Below, piece by piece: positions 15,102 to 22,971 of a DNA stretch of 22,971 nt. The notes beneath the pieces were generated by a model, which worked only from the letters and a program-made list of their open reading frames with translations, did not search any database and was not told the DNA's origin. A program made the position numbers and the translations under genes. Source of the DNA: UBA2336 sp037443645. Its GTDB lineage: Bacteria; Bacteroidota; Bacteroidia; Cytophagales; Cyclobacteriaceae. Location of the stretch: positions 1 to 22,971 of the forward strand of contig JBBINY010000044.1 in NCBI GenBank assembly GCA_037443645.1, given 5' to 3'. Each line of letters begins with the position of its first letter. The stretch's first letter is position 1.

Positions 15102-16595
15102 TTACTTTTCTTTCCGGAGTTGATCCAGTGCTGATTTTGCCTTGCTGTCGATGCTGTTCTTGTATTCATGCCGGGTGTAGCTGAGCGCCTTCTTAAAATA
15201 GACAGTTGCTTGCTTATCATCTCCTTCATCCCGGTATAGGTAGCCTAACTGAAGGCAGGCATTAGGCGCATAGTACCACGGGTTGTCTTTGTTCATGCTG
15301 ATGGTTTTAAGGTAAAGCTGCCTGCACTCTTCAATCCGGTTTACTTTGTTGTACAATCGTGCTTTTCGGTATATAAATTCGGTTTGTTCTTTTTCCGTGG
15401 GTAATTCTTCCGGGTTGGTGGCATCAATCAATTGCTCTGCTGTATTGTAATATCCGCCATCCGTTGCGTATCGGATTTTTACCAGCAATGGGTTTGGTAG
15501 TTCCTTTGCCGAAAGTTCACGTGCGGCATGCCGGTCGGCTTCTGCATATTCCCGTCCTGACGTTCTTCCTTCCTTAATAAACTCCCAGGCTGTTCGCTCA
15601 TCTCCCGCCAACCAATGGCAAATGGCTATTTTATAATAGGTATCCTTTAAAAAGTTTTCACCGGAATAAAGCTTCAGGAAATTCTGGTAGGCAGCTAGTG
15701 CTGATTGGTATTCACCTTTATGCAGGTACACTTCACCCAAAAGGTAATCTGCGTAAGTTATTTTCAGTCCCTCCGTCATCGAAGTAATGGCATTTAAAAA
15801 TTCAAGGGCTTTTTCGCTTTCTGCATTTTTAATGGCCAGTACACCGGATAAAAACAGGCTAAGCTTGGTGTGTTTCTCGTCAGGCCATTGTGCCAATGCT
15901 GCAAGTGCGGGTTGCGGCTTCTGCAGGATAAGGCCTTGTGCCAGGTACAGGATGAGCGATGCCTCCATGGCAAGCACCGGATTCGTATTGGCTTGAAGCG
16001 AGGTGAGTTCCTGAACGCCTTTTTCCACCGATCCGCGCATAGCCAGTAAATTCAGGACCCACTCGTATTTGTCGGGCACGGAGCCGAGCATCACATTGAG
16101 CAGCCCGGCTGTTTTCTTTACCGGCAAAAACCTGGGATATTTATTCTTACAGTCCTGAACCAGGGAATAACTTTGGCGTATGTTCCAGGCTGCATCAAAC
16201 TCCTGGCCAAACTTCAGGTAAATAAATGCCCATTGAAGTCGCAGTTCTGCGATGGTGAACAATGTTTCCGGGGTTTTTGGGCTTGCCTTGCTCAAGAAAT
16301 GGAGTCTGTTTTCGTAGTTGCTTTCATACCGGTCGAACAACGCATCTTCTTCGGTGATCAGCAGTTCGAGGGCATCGGATAATGAGGCGAGGTATATCGC
16401 CTCGGGGTCGTTGCGCTGATGAACAGCCAGGCGTGCTTCATCTAATTGAAGGTTCAGTGCTTTTCTGTAAGCGGATTGATCTTCCGGCTGCATAAGCCAG
16501 CCGCCAGGTTGTTGTGTTGAGCCGGGGAGCGCACATAAAAAAAGGCAGACTGCTGTGCCTGCCTTTCGTAATGCTATTGTTATGGTGTTATCCAA
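15102..16595 (-). CDS. Secreted/periplasmic TPR protein
   Basis: A 497-aa helical protein with tetratricopeptide-like repeats, clearest in LLGEVYLHKGEYQSALAAY, FIYRKARLYNKVNRIEECRQLY and CLQLGYLYRDEGDDKQATVYF. The open frame extends to 16679 inside the upstream gene. A TTG at 16595, overlapping that gene's stop by 8 bases (TTGGATAA), yields an N-terminus of charged residues, a hydrophobic stretch (AGTAVCLFLCALPGS) and then TQQPGG, a plausible signal peptide. The first downstream ATG (16493) would remove it. I favour the TTG start by translational coupling. A terminator-like hairpin lies within this first stretch. Function is unknown; TPRs suggest protein-protein contacts in the cell envelope. 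It is the last gene of the Nif3-like/coiled-coil/TPR run. Confidence 0.78.
   Translation of the reverse strand: MDNTITIALRKAGTAVCLFLCALPGSTQQPGGWLMQPEDQSAYRKALNLQLDEARLAVHQRNDPEAIYLASLSDALELLITEEDALFDRYESNYENRLHFLSKASPKTPETLFTIAELRLQWAFIYLKFGQEFDAAWNIRQSYSLVQDCKNKYPRFLPVKKTAGLLNVMLGSVPDKYEWVLNLLAMRGSVEKGVQELTSLQANTNPVLAMEASLILYLAQGLILQKPQPALAALAQWPDEKHTKLSLFLSGVLAIKNAESEKALEFLNAITSMTEGLKITYADYLLGEVYLHKGEYQSALAAYQNFLKLYSGENFLKDTYYKIAICHWLAGDERTAWEFIKEGRTSGREYAEADRHAARELSAKELPNPLLVKIRYATDGGYYNTAEQLIDATNPEELPTEKEQTEFIYRKARLYNKVNRIEECRQLYLKTISMNKDNPWYYAPNACLQLGYLYRDEGDDKQATVYFKKALSYTRHEYKNSIDSKAKSALDQLRKEK
16537..16566 (-). terminator. Terminator-like hairpin at the start of the secreted TPR gene
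   Basis: On the minus strand AAAGGCAG (16566-16559), a 10-base loop and CTGCCTTT (16548-16541) form an 8-bp stem, and the T-run continues to seven T residues (16543-16537). It lies 22 bases past the stop of the coiled-coil gene but inside the probable coding start of the TPR gene, so it may act as partial terminator or attenuator. Confidence 0.6.
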
Positions 16596-17394
16596 CGGCT
16601 TTTCTTCTGCGGGTTGCTGTGGCCGGAGCTCCTGCCTTTTTTGGCTTATCGCTGTCGTCCAGCGAATCCATGTCCACATCGGCTAAGATACGACCAGAAT
16701 GCTCATCAATCACGATTTTTTTCTTCTCCCGTATTTCGGCAATTTTTTGAGGAGGTATAACAATGTTGCACCCTTCGGCTGCTCCGCGCACTACACGCAC
16801 CACGGCAAGACCATTTGAGAGGCTGCCACGAAGGCGATCGTAATATTTTAACAGGTTTTTATCCTCGATTTTTTTTACTGCTTTTTCGCGTTCGGCCAGT
16901 AGTTTCTTTTCTTCTTCCTGGCTTTCCTGAAGAATACCGTCCAGTTCCTGCTTTTTGTTGGTCAGGTGTTCGCTGCGTTCCTTAATCAACGCTTCGGTTT
17001 TTTCAATTTCTTCTTTCTTGGCTGCGGTTAATTCTTTGCCTTCTTTCACCTTCTTTTCGCATATCTGGATTTCAAGCTCCTGTAGTTCAACTTCCTTGGT
17101 TATGGCATCGAATTCGCGGTTGTTGCGTACGTTCTTTTGCTGGTCATTGTATTTTTTGATGAGCTTTTCAGCCTCCTTTATTCCTTCCTTGCTCTTCTTG
17201 ATGTTCTCCTCAATCTCTTTGAGTTCGGCCTGATGCCGCTGCATTCGGGTGTTGTACCCCTCAATCTCGTCCTCCAGGTCCTGCACCTCATCGGGCAGGT
17301 CTCCCCGTAGTTTTTTTAGTTCATCAAGTTTGCTGTCAATCGTTTGCAGTTTTACAAGTGCTTCGAGTTTTTGGGCTACAGTTTGGGTTTCCAT
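16588..17394 (-). CDS. Coiled-coil protein with degenerate C4 zinc-ribbon domain
   Basis: A 268-aa cytoplasmic protein. Residues about 10-180 form a long charged antiparallel coiled coil (Glu/Lys-rich), and about 183-240 correspond to the C4-type zinc-ribbon domain of the family usually found with Nif3-like proteins. The shape of that domain is kept (LSNGLAVVRVVRGAA, IVIPPQKIAEIREKKKIV, SGRILADVD), but the metal-binding cysteines are not: only C209 remains of the first CxxC pair, and the second pair is replaced in DEHSGRIL. Zinc binding is therefore probably lost. A short basic, Ala-rich tail follows (about 248-268). Its ATG directly abuts the Nif3-like stop (TGA then ATG, no gap), a pairing seen widely in bacteria. 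The family is thought to act in nucleic-acid or secretion-related processes, without agreement. Confidence 0.85.
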   Translation of the reverse strand: METQTVAQKLEALVKLQTIDSKLDELKKLRGDLPDEVQDLEDEIEGYNTRMQRHQAELKEIEENIKKSKEGIKEAEKLIKKYNDQQKNVRNNREFDAITKEVELQELEIQICEKKVKEGKELTAAKKEEIEKTEALIKERSEHLTNKKQELDGILQESQEEEKKLLAEREKAVKKIEDKNLLKYYDRLRGSLSNGLAVVRVVRGAAEGCNIVIPPQKIAEIREKKKIVIDEHSGRILADVDMDSLDDSDKPKKAGAPATATRRRKAVG

Positions 17395-18492
17395 TCAGGT
17401 GATGTAACTTATTGGATTTGTGATAGTTCTGGAAAAATTGACTGCAAAAGTAGGAAATTTTCCGGTTAAAATCGCTACCAGCAGATCTTTGGTAAATACC
17501 TCGCTTTCATAATGGCCGATATCGGCAATGATTATCCGGTTATCTGCATCAAAAAACTCATGGTATTTGAAGTCGGCAGTAATATATACCTGTGCCCCGG
17601 CTTTAATTGCATCGGGTAACAAAAATGCCCCCGAACCCCCACATAAGGCTACTTTTTGTACGGGGATATCCAGCAACCGGGTATGCCTGATCACCGGGAG
17701 GTTCATAGTTTGTTTAAGCCTGTTAAGAAAGGCTAATGGAGCTTCTGGCGCTGCAAGTTCACCAACCATTCCGGAGCCTACCTCCTGGTTGGGATTGAGA
17801 ATGGGGCTAAGATAATAAGCAACTTCTTCATAGGGGTGACTCGCCTTCAAAGCTTCCATAACGGCTGCCTGGCTGTGGGTGGGCAAAATTACCTCTGCCC
17901 TGACTTCCTTTACAAACTCCTGTGTATTAGCCTTGCCTAAATGTGGACTAGCTTCTGCGCTGGGCATGAAGGAACCGGTGCCCTCCACCTGAAAGCTGCA
18001 ATTCTTGTAGTTGCCGACTTGTCCTGCGCCTGCCTTGTAAAGGGCTGTCAAAACCTGCTCAGCATGAGTGTGAGGAATAAAAGTAACCAGCTTAAGCAGG
18101 GTGGAAGGTTTAGGAGCGAGTATCCGGAGGTTTACAAGGCCTATCTTCTCAGCAATTTTATAGTTCACGCCAGTATGCACATTATCCAGGTTGGTGTGGA
18201 TGGCATAAATGGCGATGGCGTGCTGCACGGCTCTAATGACGGTTCGCTCCACATAATTTGAACCGGTGAGTTTTTTGAGCCCTTTAAAAATGATCGGGTG
18301 GTGGGCAATAATCAGGTTGCACCCCGAGTTGATGGCTTCCTCCACTACGTCTTCCGTACAATCCAGCGTAACGAGAATTCCGGTTACTTCCTGTTGGGGT
18401 GTTCCGGTAAGTAACCCTGAGTTGTCATAAGATTCCTGGTAGGTGCGCGGAGCCAGCGACTCCAGGAAATCGGTAACCTCTTTAACCTTCAT
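17395..18492 (-). CDS. Nif3-like dinuclear metal-centre protein (YbgI/YqfO family)
   Basis: A 365-aa member of the Nif3/YbgI family, often labelled GTP cyclohydrolase 1 type 2 homologue although the physiological reaction is not settled. The dimetal ligands are visible: H64 and H65 in IIAHHPIIFKG, D103 in HTNLDNVHTG, and H327 and E331 in DIGHYESEVF. The family signature YDNSGLLTG is at 22-30. Residues about 130-235 are the inserted PII/CutA-like domain present in the longer YqfO-type members (FIPHTHAEQVLTALYKAGAG, then HPYEEVAYYL), which explains the length beyond the roughly 250 aa of YbgI. It is the first gene of a run with the coiled-coil protein and the TPR protein. The lpxK gene is divergent, 64 bases away. 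Confidence 0.93.
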   Translation of the reverse strand: MKVKEVTDFLESLAPRTYQESYDNSGLLTGTPQQEVTGILVTLDCTEDVVEEAINSGCNLIIAHHPIIFKGLKKLTGSNYVERTVIRAVQHAIAIYAIHTNLDNVHTGVNYKIAEKIGLVNLRILAPKPSTLLKLVTFIPHTHAEQVLTALYKAGAGQVGNYKNCSFQVEGTGSFMPSAEASPHLGKANTQEFVKEVRAEVILPTHSQAAVMEALKASHPYEEVAYYLSPILNPNQEVGSGMVGELAAPEAPLAFLNRLKQTMNLPVIRHTRLLDIPVQKVALCGGSGAFLLPDAIKAGAQVYITADFKYHEFFDADNRIIIADIGHYESEVFTKDLLVAILTGKFPTFAVNFSRTITNPISYIT

Positions 18493-18511
18493 AGAATGTG
18501 GTGGTTAATCG

Positions 18512-18519
18512 TATTTTTG
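18512..18519 (+). promoter_or_regulatory. Probable -7 element of the lpxK promoter
   Basis: TATTTTTG is an exact match to the Bacteroidota TAnnTTTG element, 37 bases before the lpxK ATG. No TTG lies at the ideal -33 distance (TTC at 18488-18490 is the nearest), so this promoter is weaker or atypical upstream. Confidence 0.5.
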
Positions 18520-18556
18520 CACGGGCATACTTGTGCGCCCTTAAGTTAAGGCATTC

Positions 18557-19603
18557 ATGTCGGTTTTTAAGTTTCTTTTGTTGCCCTTCGCCATGTTGTA
18601 CGACATGATTACCGGTCTCCGCAACAAACTATACGACCGCCAGTTTAAGCCCTCGGCCCGTTTTGATTTTCCGGTGATCGGAATCGGCAACCTCGCTGTG
18701 GGTGGCACCGGGAAAACGCCAATGGTCGAACACCTTATCCGGCTGCTTGGCCTGCATACCAACGTAGCAACCTTGAGCCGGGGATACGGACGCAAAACGA
18801 AAGGTTTTCGTTTTGCGAGTTCAACTGAATCGGCCCGCACCATTGGTGATGAGCCTATGCAGCTTTATTCAAAGTACGGACCTCGGGTTGTTGTGGCTGT
18901 GTGTGAAGACAGGGCCTTTGCCATTCCTCATATTCTTCAGCAACATCCCGAATGTGGTGTGATTCTGCTGGATGATGCCTTGCAGCATCGCAGGGTAACT
19001 CCGGGCTTTATGATTCTGCTCACGGATTACAACCGGCCTTTTTATACGGACCATGTTCTGCCGTATGGCAGACTGCGCGAGGGACCCGAAGGGGCCTTGC
19101 GGGCCGATGTGATTGTGGTAACCAAATGTCCGCAGGCTATTTCGGAAGAGGAGATGATGATGATGGAGAACGCTATACACAAGGTTGCCACAAAACCGGT
19201 TTTCTTCTCCACCATTCGCTACCTGGAACCAGTTGCCGTAACCGGATCTGCTGCATCGTTGTCAGCCAATGTGGTGTTGATTACAGGCATTGCTAATCCC
19301 ATAGTGATGGAACATCATGTTCGCAATACTTACAATCTCCTTCATCATTTTAAGTTTCGCGATCACCACCATTATTCAACCCGTGATGTTTACAATGTGG
19401 TTGATTTTGTAGAAAAGCAAAACGTTCCGGTTTCCGTGATCACCACCGAAAAAGACAGGGTTAAGCTTATTGCAGCGCCATTGAGGCCTGCAATTGAAAA
19501 ACTGAGCTTGTTTTACCTGCCAATGGAGATGGATTTTTTAAGAAATGGTAAGGATTTTGATGCCCTCCTACTCGATTTTCTGAAACGTGCAACCCCACAA
19601 TAG
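18557..19603 (+). CDS. lpxK: Tetraacyldisaccharide 4'-kinase
   Basis: A 348-aa inner-membrane-associated kinase that phosphorylates the 4' position of the lipid A precursor, showing that the organism makes LPS. A hydrophobic N-terminal helix (about 4-20) anchors it. The P-loop GIGNLAVGGTGKTP is at 42-55, then LSRGYGRK (73-80), GDEP (97-100) and the LLDDALQHRRV motif (138-147), the family's DDGxQH element with Ala for Gly. The length fits the family. It is divergent from the Nif3-like gene and has a TAnnTTTG element upstream. The porin gene overlaps its end by 17 bases. Confidence 0.95.
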   Translation: MSVFKFLLLPFAMLYDMITGLRNKLYDRQFKPSARFDFPVIGIGNLAVGGTGKTPMVEHLIRLLGLHTNVATLSRGYGRKTKGFRFASSTESARTIGDEPMQLYSKYGPRVVVAVCEDRAFAIPHILQQHPECGVILLDDALQHRRVTPGFMILLTDYNRPFYTDHVLPYGRLREGPEGALRADVIVVTKCPQAISEEEMMMMENAIHKVATKPVFFSTIRYLEPVAVTGSAASLSANVVLITGIANPIVMEHHVRNTYNLLHHFKFRDHHHYSTRDVYNVVDFVEKQNVPVSVITTEKDRVKLIAAPLRPAIEKLSLFYLPMEMDFLRNGKDFDALLLDFLKRATPQ

Positions 19604-21494
19604 ATCATCCTGTTACCTGGTCGCTCTTGTTCTGGTCATTTCGTTTGGCGCGATGGCCCAGGAGGAAGAAGATCGTCCTCGTGTTGGCTCCCGCATTATT
19701 GACGACACTACCCGGCAGATCTACGGCCCCACCACTTCGCGGTACTTTACCAAGGATGAGATTTTTTATAACCGGTGGCAGGCCTATCCAATTGATACAG
19801 TAATCCGCGATTTTCATCGGTTTGGATATGTTGATTGGAACGAAAATAAGTACCAGGATCTGGGTAACATCGGTACGGCTATTATTCCTATCTACCCCGG
19901 GCCACCTCAACTCATCGGGTTGCGATCCGGCTTTGATACCTATGATTTATACTGGGACACTGAAGCACCTGTTTATTTCAACACACGTTCACCGTATTCT
20001 AATCTGCATGTAGCCCTGGGCGGAAAGGGCAGGTCGGTTACCCATGTTGTTTATAGCCGCAACATTAACCCCCGGTTGAATTTCGGATTTAGCTTCAACG
20101 GGCTGTTCATAGACAAGCAGGTGCAGCGGGAGGGCAAAGGCGACCGCAATGTACGCAGTAACTACTACGACCTTTTTTTAAGTTATCACAGCAAAGACAG
20201 CGCCTATACACTGCTTGCTGATTTCCGAAGGATGTATCACCGGGTATTCGAATACGGTGGCGTTAAACTGGATGACGATTATTCGGTAGAAGATTTGTTT
20301 CTGATCAACGCGCAACCGTGGCTTCAAAATGCCGAGAGCAACGACTTACGAAGAGACTACCACCTGTACCACCAGTATAAAGTCGGGAATGCACTTCAGG
20401 TATACCACCAGTTTAACAGCTACCGGCAACGAAATCAGTTCCTTGATCAGTCCGAGCCTTATGGGGACCAGTTTTTTGATGCGGTGGTGGTTGACAGCGC
20501 GACCACCAAGGACGAAGTTAAATTTCAGTCAATCCGTAATGAGCTGGGCGTGAAAGGGAATTTGCTGAAACTTTTTTACAATGGATTTGTGGCATTCAGG
20601 AATTTCAAAATGGACTATAAATACTTTTACGAGGATTACCTCTCGCTGCAAACCCGTGGCAGTGAATTTTATGTCGGGGGAAGAATGTCGCTCGACCTAA
20701 AATCATGGGTAACGGTGAAGGGCCATGCCGAGTGGATGCTGGACGACCGGTATCGGATAAGTGGATCCATACAAACACGGTGGTTTGAGGCCACCATTGA
20801 CCGCTCGGTTTATACGCCTTCCTTTTTGCAGCAAGCCTATCGGGGCAGTCACGATGTGTGGATTAATTCCTTCGGCAACACCGAGGCAAGCAGTGTTAAG
20901 GGTAACCTGATTTATCAGTCAAGGCGCATTAGTATTTATCCGGGCGTTGGTCTGAATACCTTCCGCAACCTGGTTTTCTTTAAGAAAGATGACTACGGTA
21001 TTGATCAGACCGTACTGCCCGTTCAATCCGGTGGCTATCAAACCGTTTTGAACCCTGAACTGCGCTTCTCTGTGTTGTTGGTTAAAAACCTTACGCTGAA
21101 GGCCACGGGTATTTATACGGAAGTTCTTGAAAATGCTAACGATGCCGTTCAGCTCCCTAAGCTATTTGTAAATAGCCAGCTTATGTACACCAACGTATGG
21201 TTTGGCGGCAATTTCGATTTTCAGGTGGGGGTTGAGGCCCATTGGAAATCAACCTATTATGCCTATGGGTACGACCCGGCAATACAACAGTTCTATCAGC
21301 AGGTTGAGATAAAGACGCCTGAATTTCCGGTGGTTGATATTTTTCTCAATGCCAAGATTTTGCGTGGACGGATTTTCGTGAGGTACCATAACCTGGCGAA
21401 GGCGTTCAGTGCGATCGGGCCGGTGCCTACACCGAATTACCCGGGTGTTCGGAATGTGTTTGATTTTGGTTTTGACTGGTCGTTCTATGACTAA
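19587..21494 (+). CDS. Putative porin, Bacteroidota type
   Basis: A 635-aa outer-membrane protein. The start is a GTG at 19587 inside the end of lpxK (17-base overlap); it gives a signal peptide with hydrophobic core YLVALVLVISFGAMA and cleavage before QEEED. After a short acidic stretch, the region FGYVDWNENKYQDLGNIGTA and the following YPGPPQLIGLRSGFDTYDLY resemble the start of the Bacteroidota 'putative porin' family. Alternating aromatic beta-strands continue to the end, closing with NVFDFGFDWSFYD, a typical last barrel strand. The role as a general or specific channel is not known. The overlap with lpxK on one side and miaE on the other points to a three-gene transcript. Confidence 0.85.
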   Translation: MQPHNRSSCYLVALVLVISFGAMAQEEEDRPRVGSRIIDDTTRQIYGPTTSRYFTKDEIFYNRWQAYPIDTVIRDFHRFGYVDWNENKYQDLGNIGTAIIPIYPGPPQLIGLRSGFDTYDLYWDTEAPVYFNTRSPYSNLHVALGGKGRSVTHVVYSRNINPRLNFGFSFNGLFIDKQVQREGKGDRNVRSNYYDLFLSYHSKDSAYTLLADFRRMYHRVFEYGGVKLDDDYSVEDLFLINAQPWLQNAESNDLRRDYHLYHQYKVGNALQVYHQFNSYRQRNQFLDQSEPYGDQFFDAVVVDSATTKDEVKFQSIRNELGVKGNLLKLFYNGFVAFRNFKMDYKYFYEDYLSLQTRGSEFYVGGRMSLDLKSWVTVKGHAEWMLDDRYRISGSIQTRWFEATIDRSVYTPSFLQQAYRGSHDVWINSFGNTEASSVKGNLIYQSRRISIYPGVGLNTFRNLVFFKKDDYGIDQTVLPVQSGGYQTVLNPELRFSVLLVKNLTLKATGIYTEVLENANDAVQLPKLFVNSQLMYTNVWFGGNFDFQVGVEAHWKSTYYAYGYDPAIQQFYQQVEIKTPEFPVVDIFLNAKILRGRIFVRYHNLAKAFSAIGPVPTPNYPGVRNVFDFGFDWSFYD

Positions 21495-22098
21495 GAAGGT
21501 TGCAAAGGATAAGTACACACTCGGTCTTGAATTACCCACCGATCCGCGATGGGCGGATTTGGCCGGTAAGAACATTCATGATGTATTGGTGGACCATGCC
21601 TATTGCGAACAGAAAGCCGCATCCTCGTGCATTTCGCTGATTGTGCAGTATCCCGACAAGGAAAAGCTGGTGGCGTTGCTTACGCCCGTAGTAGCGGAAG
21701 AGTGGAATCACTTCGAGCGTGTGGTGAAGGAATTGACCAAACGAAAGCTGCCGCTTGGCAAGCAACGGAAAGATGATTACGTTGAAGCCTTGCAGAAGAT
21801 AATCCGCAAAGGAGGTACCCGCGAGGAGCAGTTGGTTGAAAGGCTGCTTATGAATGCGTTGATTGAGGCACGCAGTTGCGAGCGGTTCAAAATGCTGTGG
21901 AAATCAATTCCCGATAAAAACCTTTCTGAATTTTACTATGAGTTAATGGTATCGGAGGCAGGGCACTATAAAAACTTCCTATCGCTGGCAAAAGAATATT
22001 TGCCTCCGGCATATGTTGAAAAACGATGGCGTGAACTGCTGGAGCAGGAAGCGGCAATCATAAAAAATTTAAAAGTTCGTCCTGACCGGATGCACTGA
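21487..22098 (+). CDS. miaE: tRNA-(ms2io6A37)-hydroxylase
   Basis: A 203-aa non-haem diiron monooxygenase that hydroxylates the isopentenyl group of ms2i6A37 in tRNA. It has a four-helix, ferritin-like layout with carboxylate/His ligands in order: E41 (DHAYCEQKAA), E72 and H75 (EEWNHF), E127 (IEARSCERF), and E157 and H160 (SEAGHYKNF). The spacing and the EARSCERF motif are MiaE signatures. The frame is open to 21409, but the ATG at 21487 overlaps the porin stop by 8 bases and matches the family N-terminus. It needs MiaA and MiaB products as substrate, and these are not in the window. Its stop is only 3 bases from the stop of the convergent T9SS gene, with no hairpin between them. Confidence 0.95.
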   Translation: MTKKVAKDKYTLGLELPTDPRWADLAGKNIHDVLVDHAYCEQKAASSCISLIVQYPDKEKLVALLTPVVAEEWNHFERVVKELTKRKLPLGKQRKDDYVEALQKIIRKGGTREEQLVERLLMNALIEARSCERFKMLWKSIPDKNLSEFYYELMVSEAGHYKNFLSLAKEYLPPAYVEKRWRELLEQEAAIIKNLKVRPDRMH

Positions 22099-22101
22099 GT
22101 T

Positions 22102-22971
22102 TTAGTTAATAGCCACAAATTTTACCGTTCTTGTTTCCTGCGCTGTTTGCAACAGGAAGAAATAACTCCCGATAGCCCTGTTTGGAATATCAACCTGTTG
22201 CGAATGCTTTCCGGGATTTTTCAATCCAAGGTTTTGAAGGCTTACCAATTTCCCGGATGAGTCGATGATTTTGACAATTACCCGTGAGGCTTTGGTCAAT
22301 TCGTATTCGGCTATTATAAATTTGCTTGCCGGATTGGGATAGAGCGTAACCGAAGGCTCAGCAGAAACAGGCTTTTCAATGCCGGTGGGTGCCATCTGGA
22401 TATTTACAAAGTCAATGGCCCAGCCCCAGGCCGTAGTGGAGGGGCTTGTTTTCATCCGCAGGCGAATCAGGATCTCGTCTCCATGATTAAACGTTTCAGA
22501 AAGGTCAATTATATGATCAACAAACATTGATTTATTGCCGGGCTGGCCCGCAGCATAAGTCGATAACCACGTACTGGAATGGGTGGCATCGTATGCAGGA
22601 GCCAGCGGCATCCAATCAAGCCCGTTGCTAGTTGCCTCAGCCAGCACAAAGTCGTTAACCGGTTCAACAATAGCAATATCCCGGTAGTGAAGTAGCGGTG
22701 AACTGCTGTTTACCCTTATCGGATGACGGATTATCAATTGGTATTCGGTATTGTTGGTATAAAAATGAGGGGTTTGCAGTGATTGGCGCTCATTGCTGTT
22801 GGCCCCTGGAGTGGGCTGCAGCGATAAGCCGCTGGTCGTTAAGTCTGATGTAGTTTTGAAATAAGTGGCGTAATTGTTCTCCACGGAAAGAATGTCGAGG
22901 TGAGTAATGGGGTAATTTCTGGAGTGAACAGGTCCACTGCCTTTGTAGGCGATAAGTTTTATTTCCTTGTT
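22102..22971 (-). CDS. T9SS-exported protein, C-terminal part (runs off the window)
   Basis: The frame stays open to the right edge, so at least 289 codons are present and the N-terminus is missing; the GTG at 22884 is not a likely start because coding sequence continues past it. The last 80 or so residues are a type A T9SS sorting domain: SVTLYPNPASKFIIAEYEL, then VKIIDSSGKLVSLQNL, and GSYFFLLQTAQETRTVKFVA at the end. It should be carried across the outer membrane and released or anchored there. Just before lies a jellyroll-like domain with RLRMKTSPSTTAWGWAIDFV, a pattern often seen in secreted peptidases and adhesins. The catalytic or binding part must lie outside the window, so the activity cannot be named. 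Confidence 0.85.
   Translation of the reverse strand, partial: NKEIKLIAYKGSGPVHSRNYPITHLDILSVENNYATYFKTTSDLTTSGLSLQPTPGANSNERQSLQTPHFYTNNTEYQLIIRHPIRVNSSSPLLHYRDIAIVEPVNDFVLAEATSNGLDWMPLAPAYDATHSSTWLSTYAAGQPGNKSMFVDHIIDLSETFNHGDEILIRLRMKTSPSTTAWGWAIDFVNIQMAPTGIEKPVSAEPSVTLYPNPASKFIIAEYELTKASRVIVKIIDSSGKLVSLQNLGLKNPGKHSQQVDIPNRAIGSYFFLLQTAQETRTVKFVAIN

Noticed and set aside
1..22971. Mobile element, CRISPR, toxin-antitoxin or defence system
   Set aside because: No transposase, integrase, repeat array, nuclease or toxin-like pair was seen on either strand; the window is filled with housekeeping and envelope genes.

Overview
The window looks like ordinary chromosome from a Gram-negative Bacteroidota member, probably of the Cytophagales/Cyclobacteriaceae type. 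The reasons are a C-terminal type IX secretion (T9SS) sorting domain, a Bacteroidota 'putative porin', LpxK, a complete-looking set of menaquinone enzymes, a Bacteroidota-style YebC, the near absence of Shine-Dalgarno sequences, and promoters of the TTG-N18/19-TAnnTTTG type. The lineage is inferred from gene content only. I see no tRNA, rRNA, IS element, phage gene, CRISPR array or defence island.

Layout. (1) 1-3550, plus strand: glyceraldehyde-3-phosphate dehydrogenase with its own terminator, then a membrane-anchored J-domain/TPR protein, a 144-aa unknown protein, a 314-base gene-free stretch, and a small secreted or membrane-anchored basic protein ending at a bidirectional terminator. (2) 3560-5165, minus: an outer-membrane beta-barrel protein followed 1 base later by a short-chain dehydrogenase. 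(3) 5285-7228, plus: an LTA-synthase-like membrane sulfatase/phosphotransferase. (4) 7236-8676, minus: yebC followed by a second beta-barrel protein, behind a clear promoter. (5) 8736-14364, minus: a tight menaquinone operon menI-menF-menD-menB-(TerB-like ORF)-menE. (6) 14444-15079, plus: a histidine phosphatase divergent from menI. (7) 15102-18492, minus: Nif3-like protein, coiled-coil protein with a degenerate zinc ribbon, and a secreted TPR protein, all abutting or overlapping. (8) 18557-22098, plus: lpxK, putative porin and miaE in overlapping frames. (9) 22102 to the right edge, minus: C-terminal part of a T9SS-exported protein.

How the genes work together. The men operon would take chorismate to isochorismate (MenF), to SEPHCHC (MenD), and later o-succinylbenzoate to its CoA ester (MenE), to DHNA-CoA (MenB) and to DHNA (MenI). 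MenH, MenC and MenA are not in this window. lpxK (lipid A) and the porin share an outer-membrane theme, and miaE (tRNA hydroxylation) is translationally linked to them.

Nothing here is a clear new system. The items most worth a second look are the TerB-like ORF inside the men operon, the terminator-like hairpin inside the signal-peptide region of the secreted TPR gene, the zinc ribbon that has lost its cysteines, and the J-domain protein whose TPR part should lie outside the cytoplasm.
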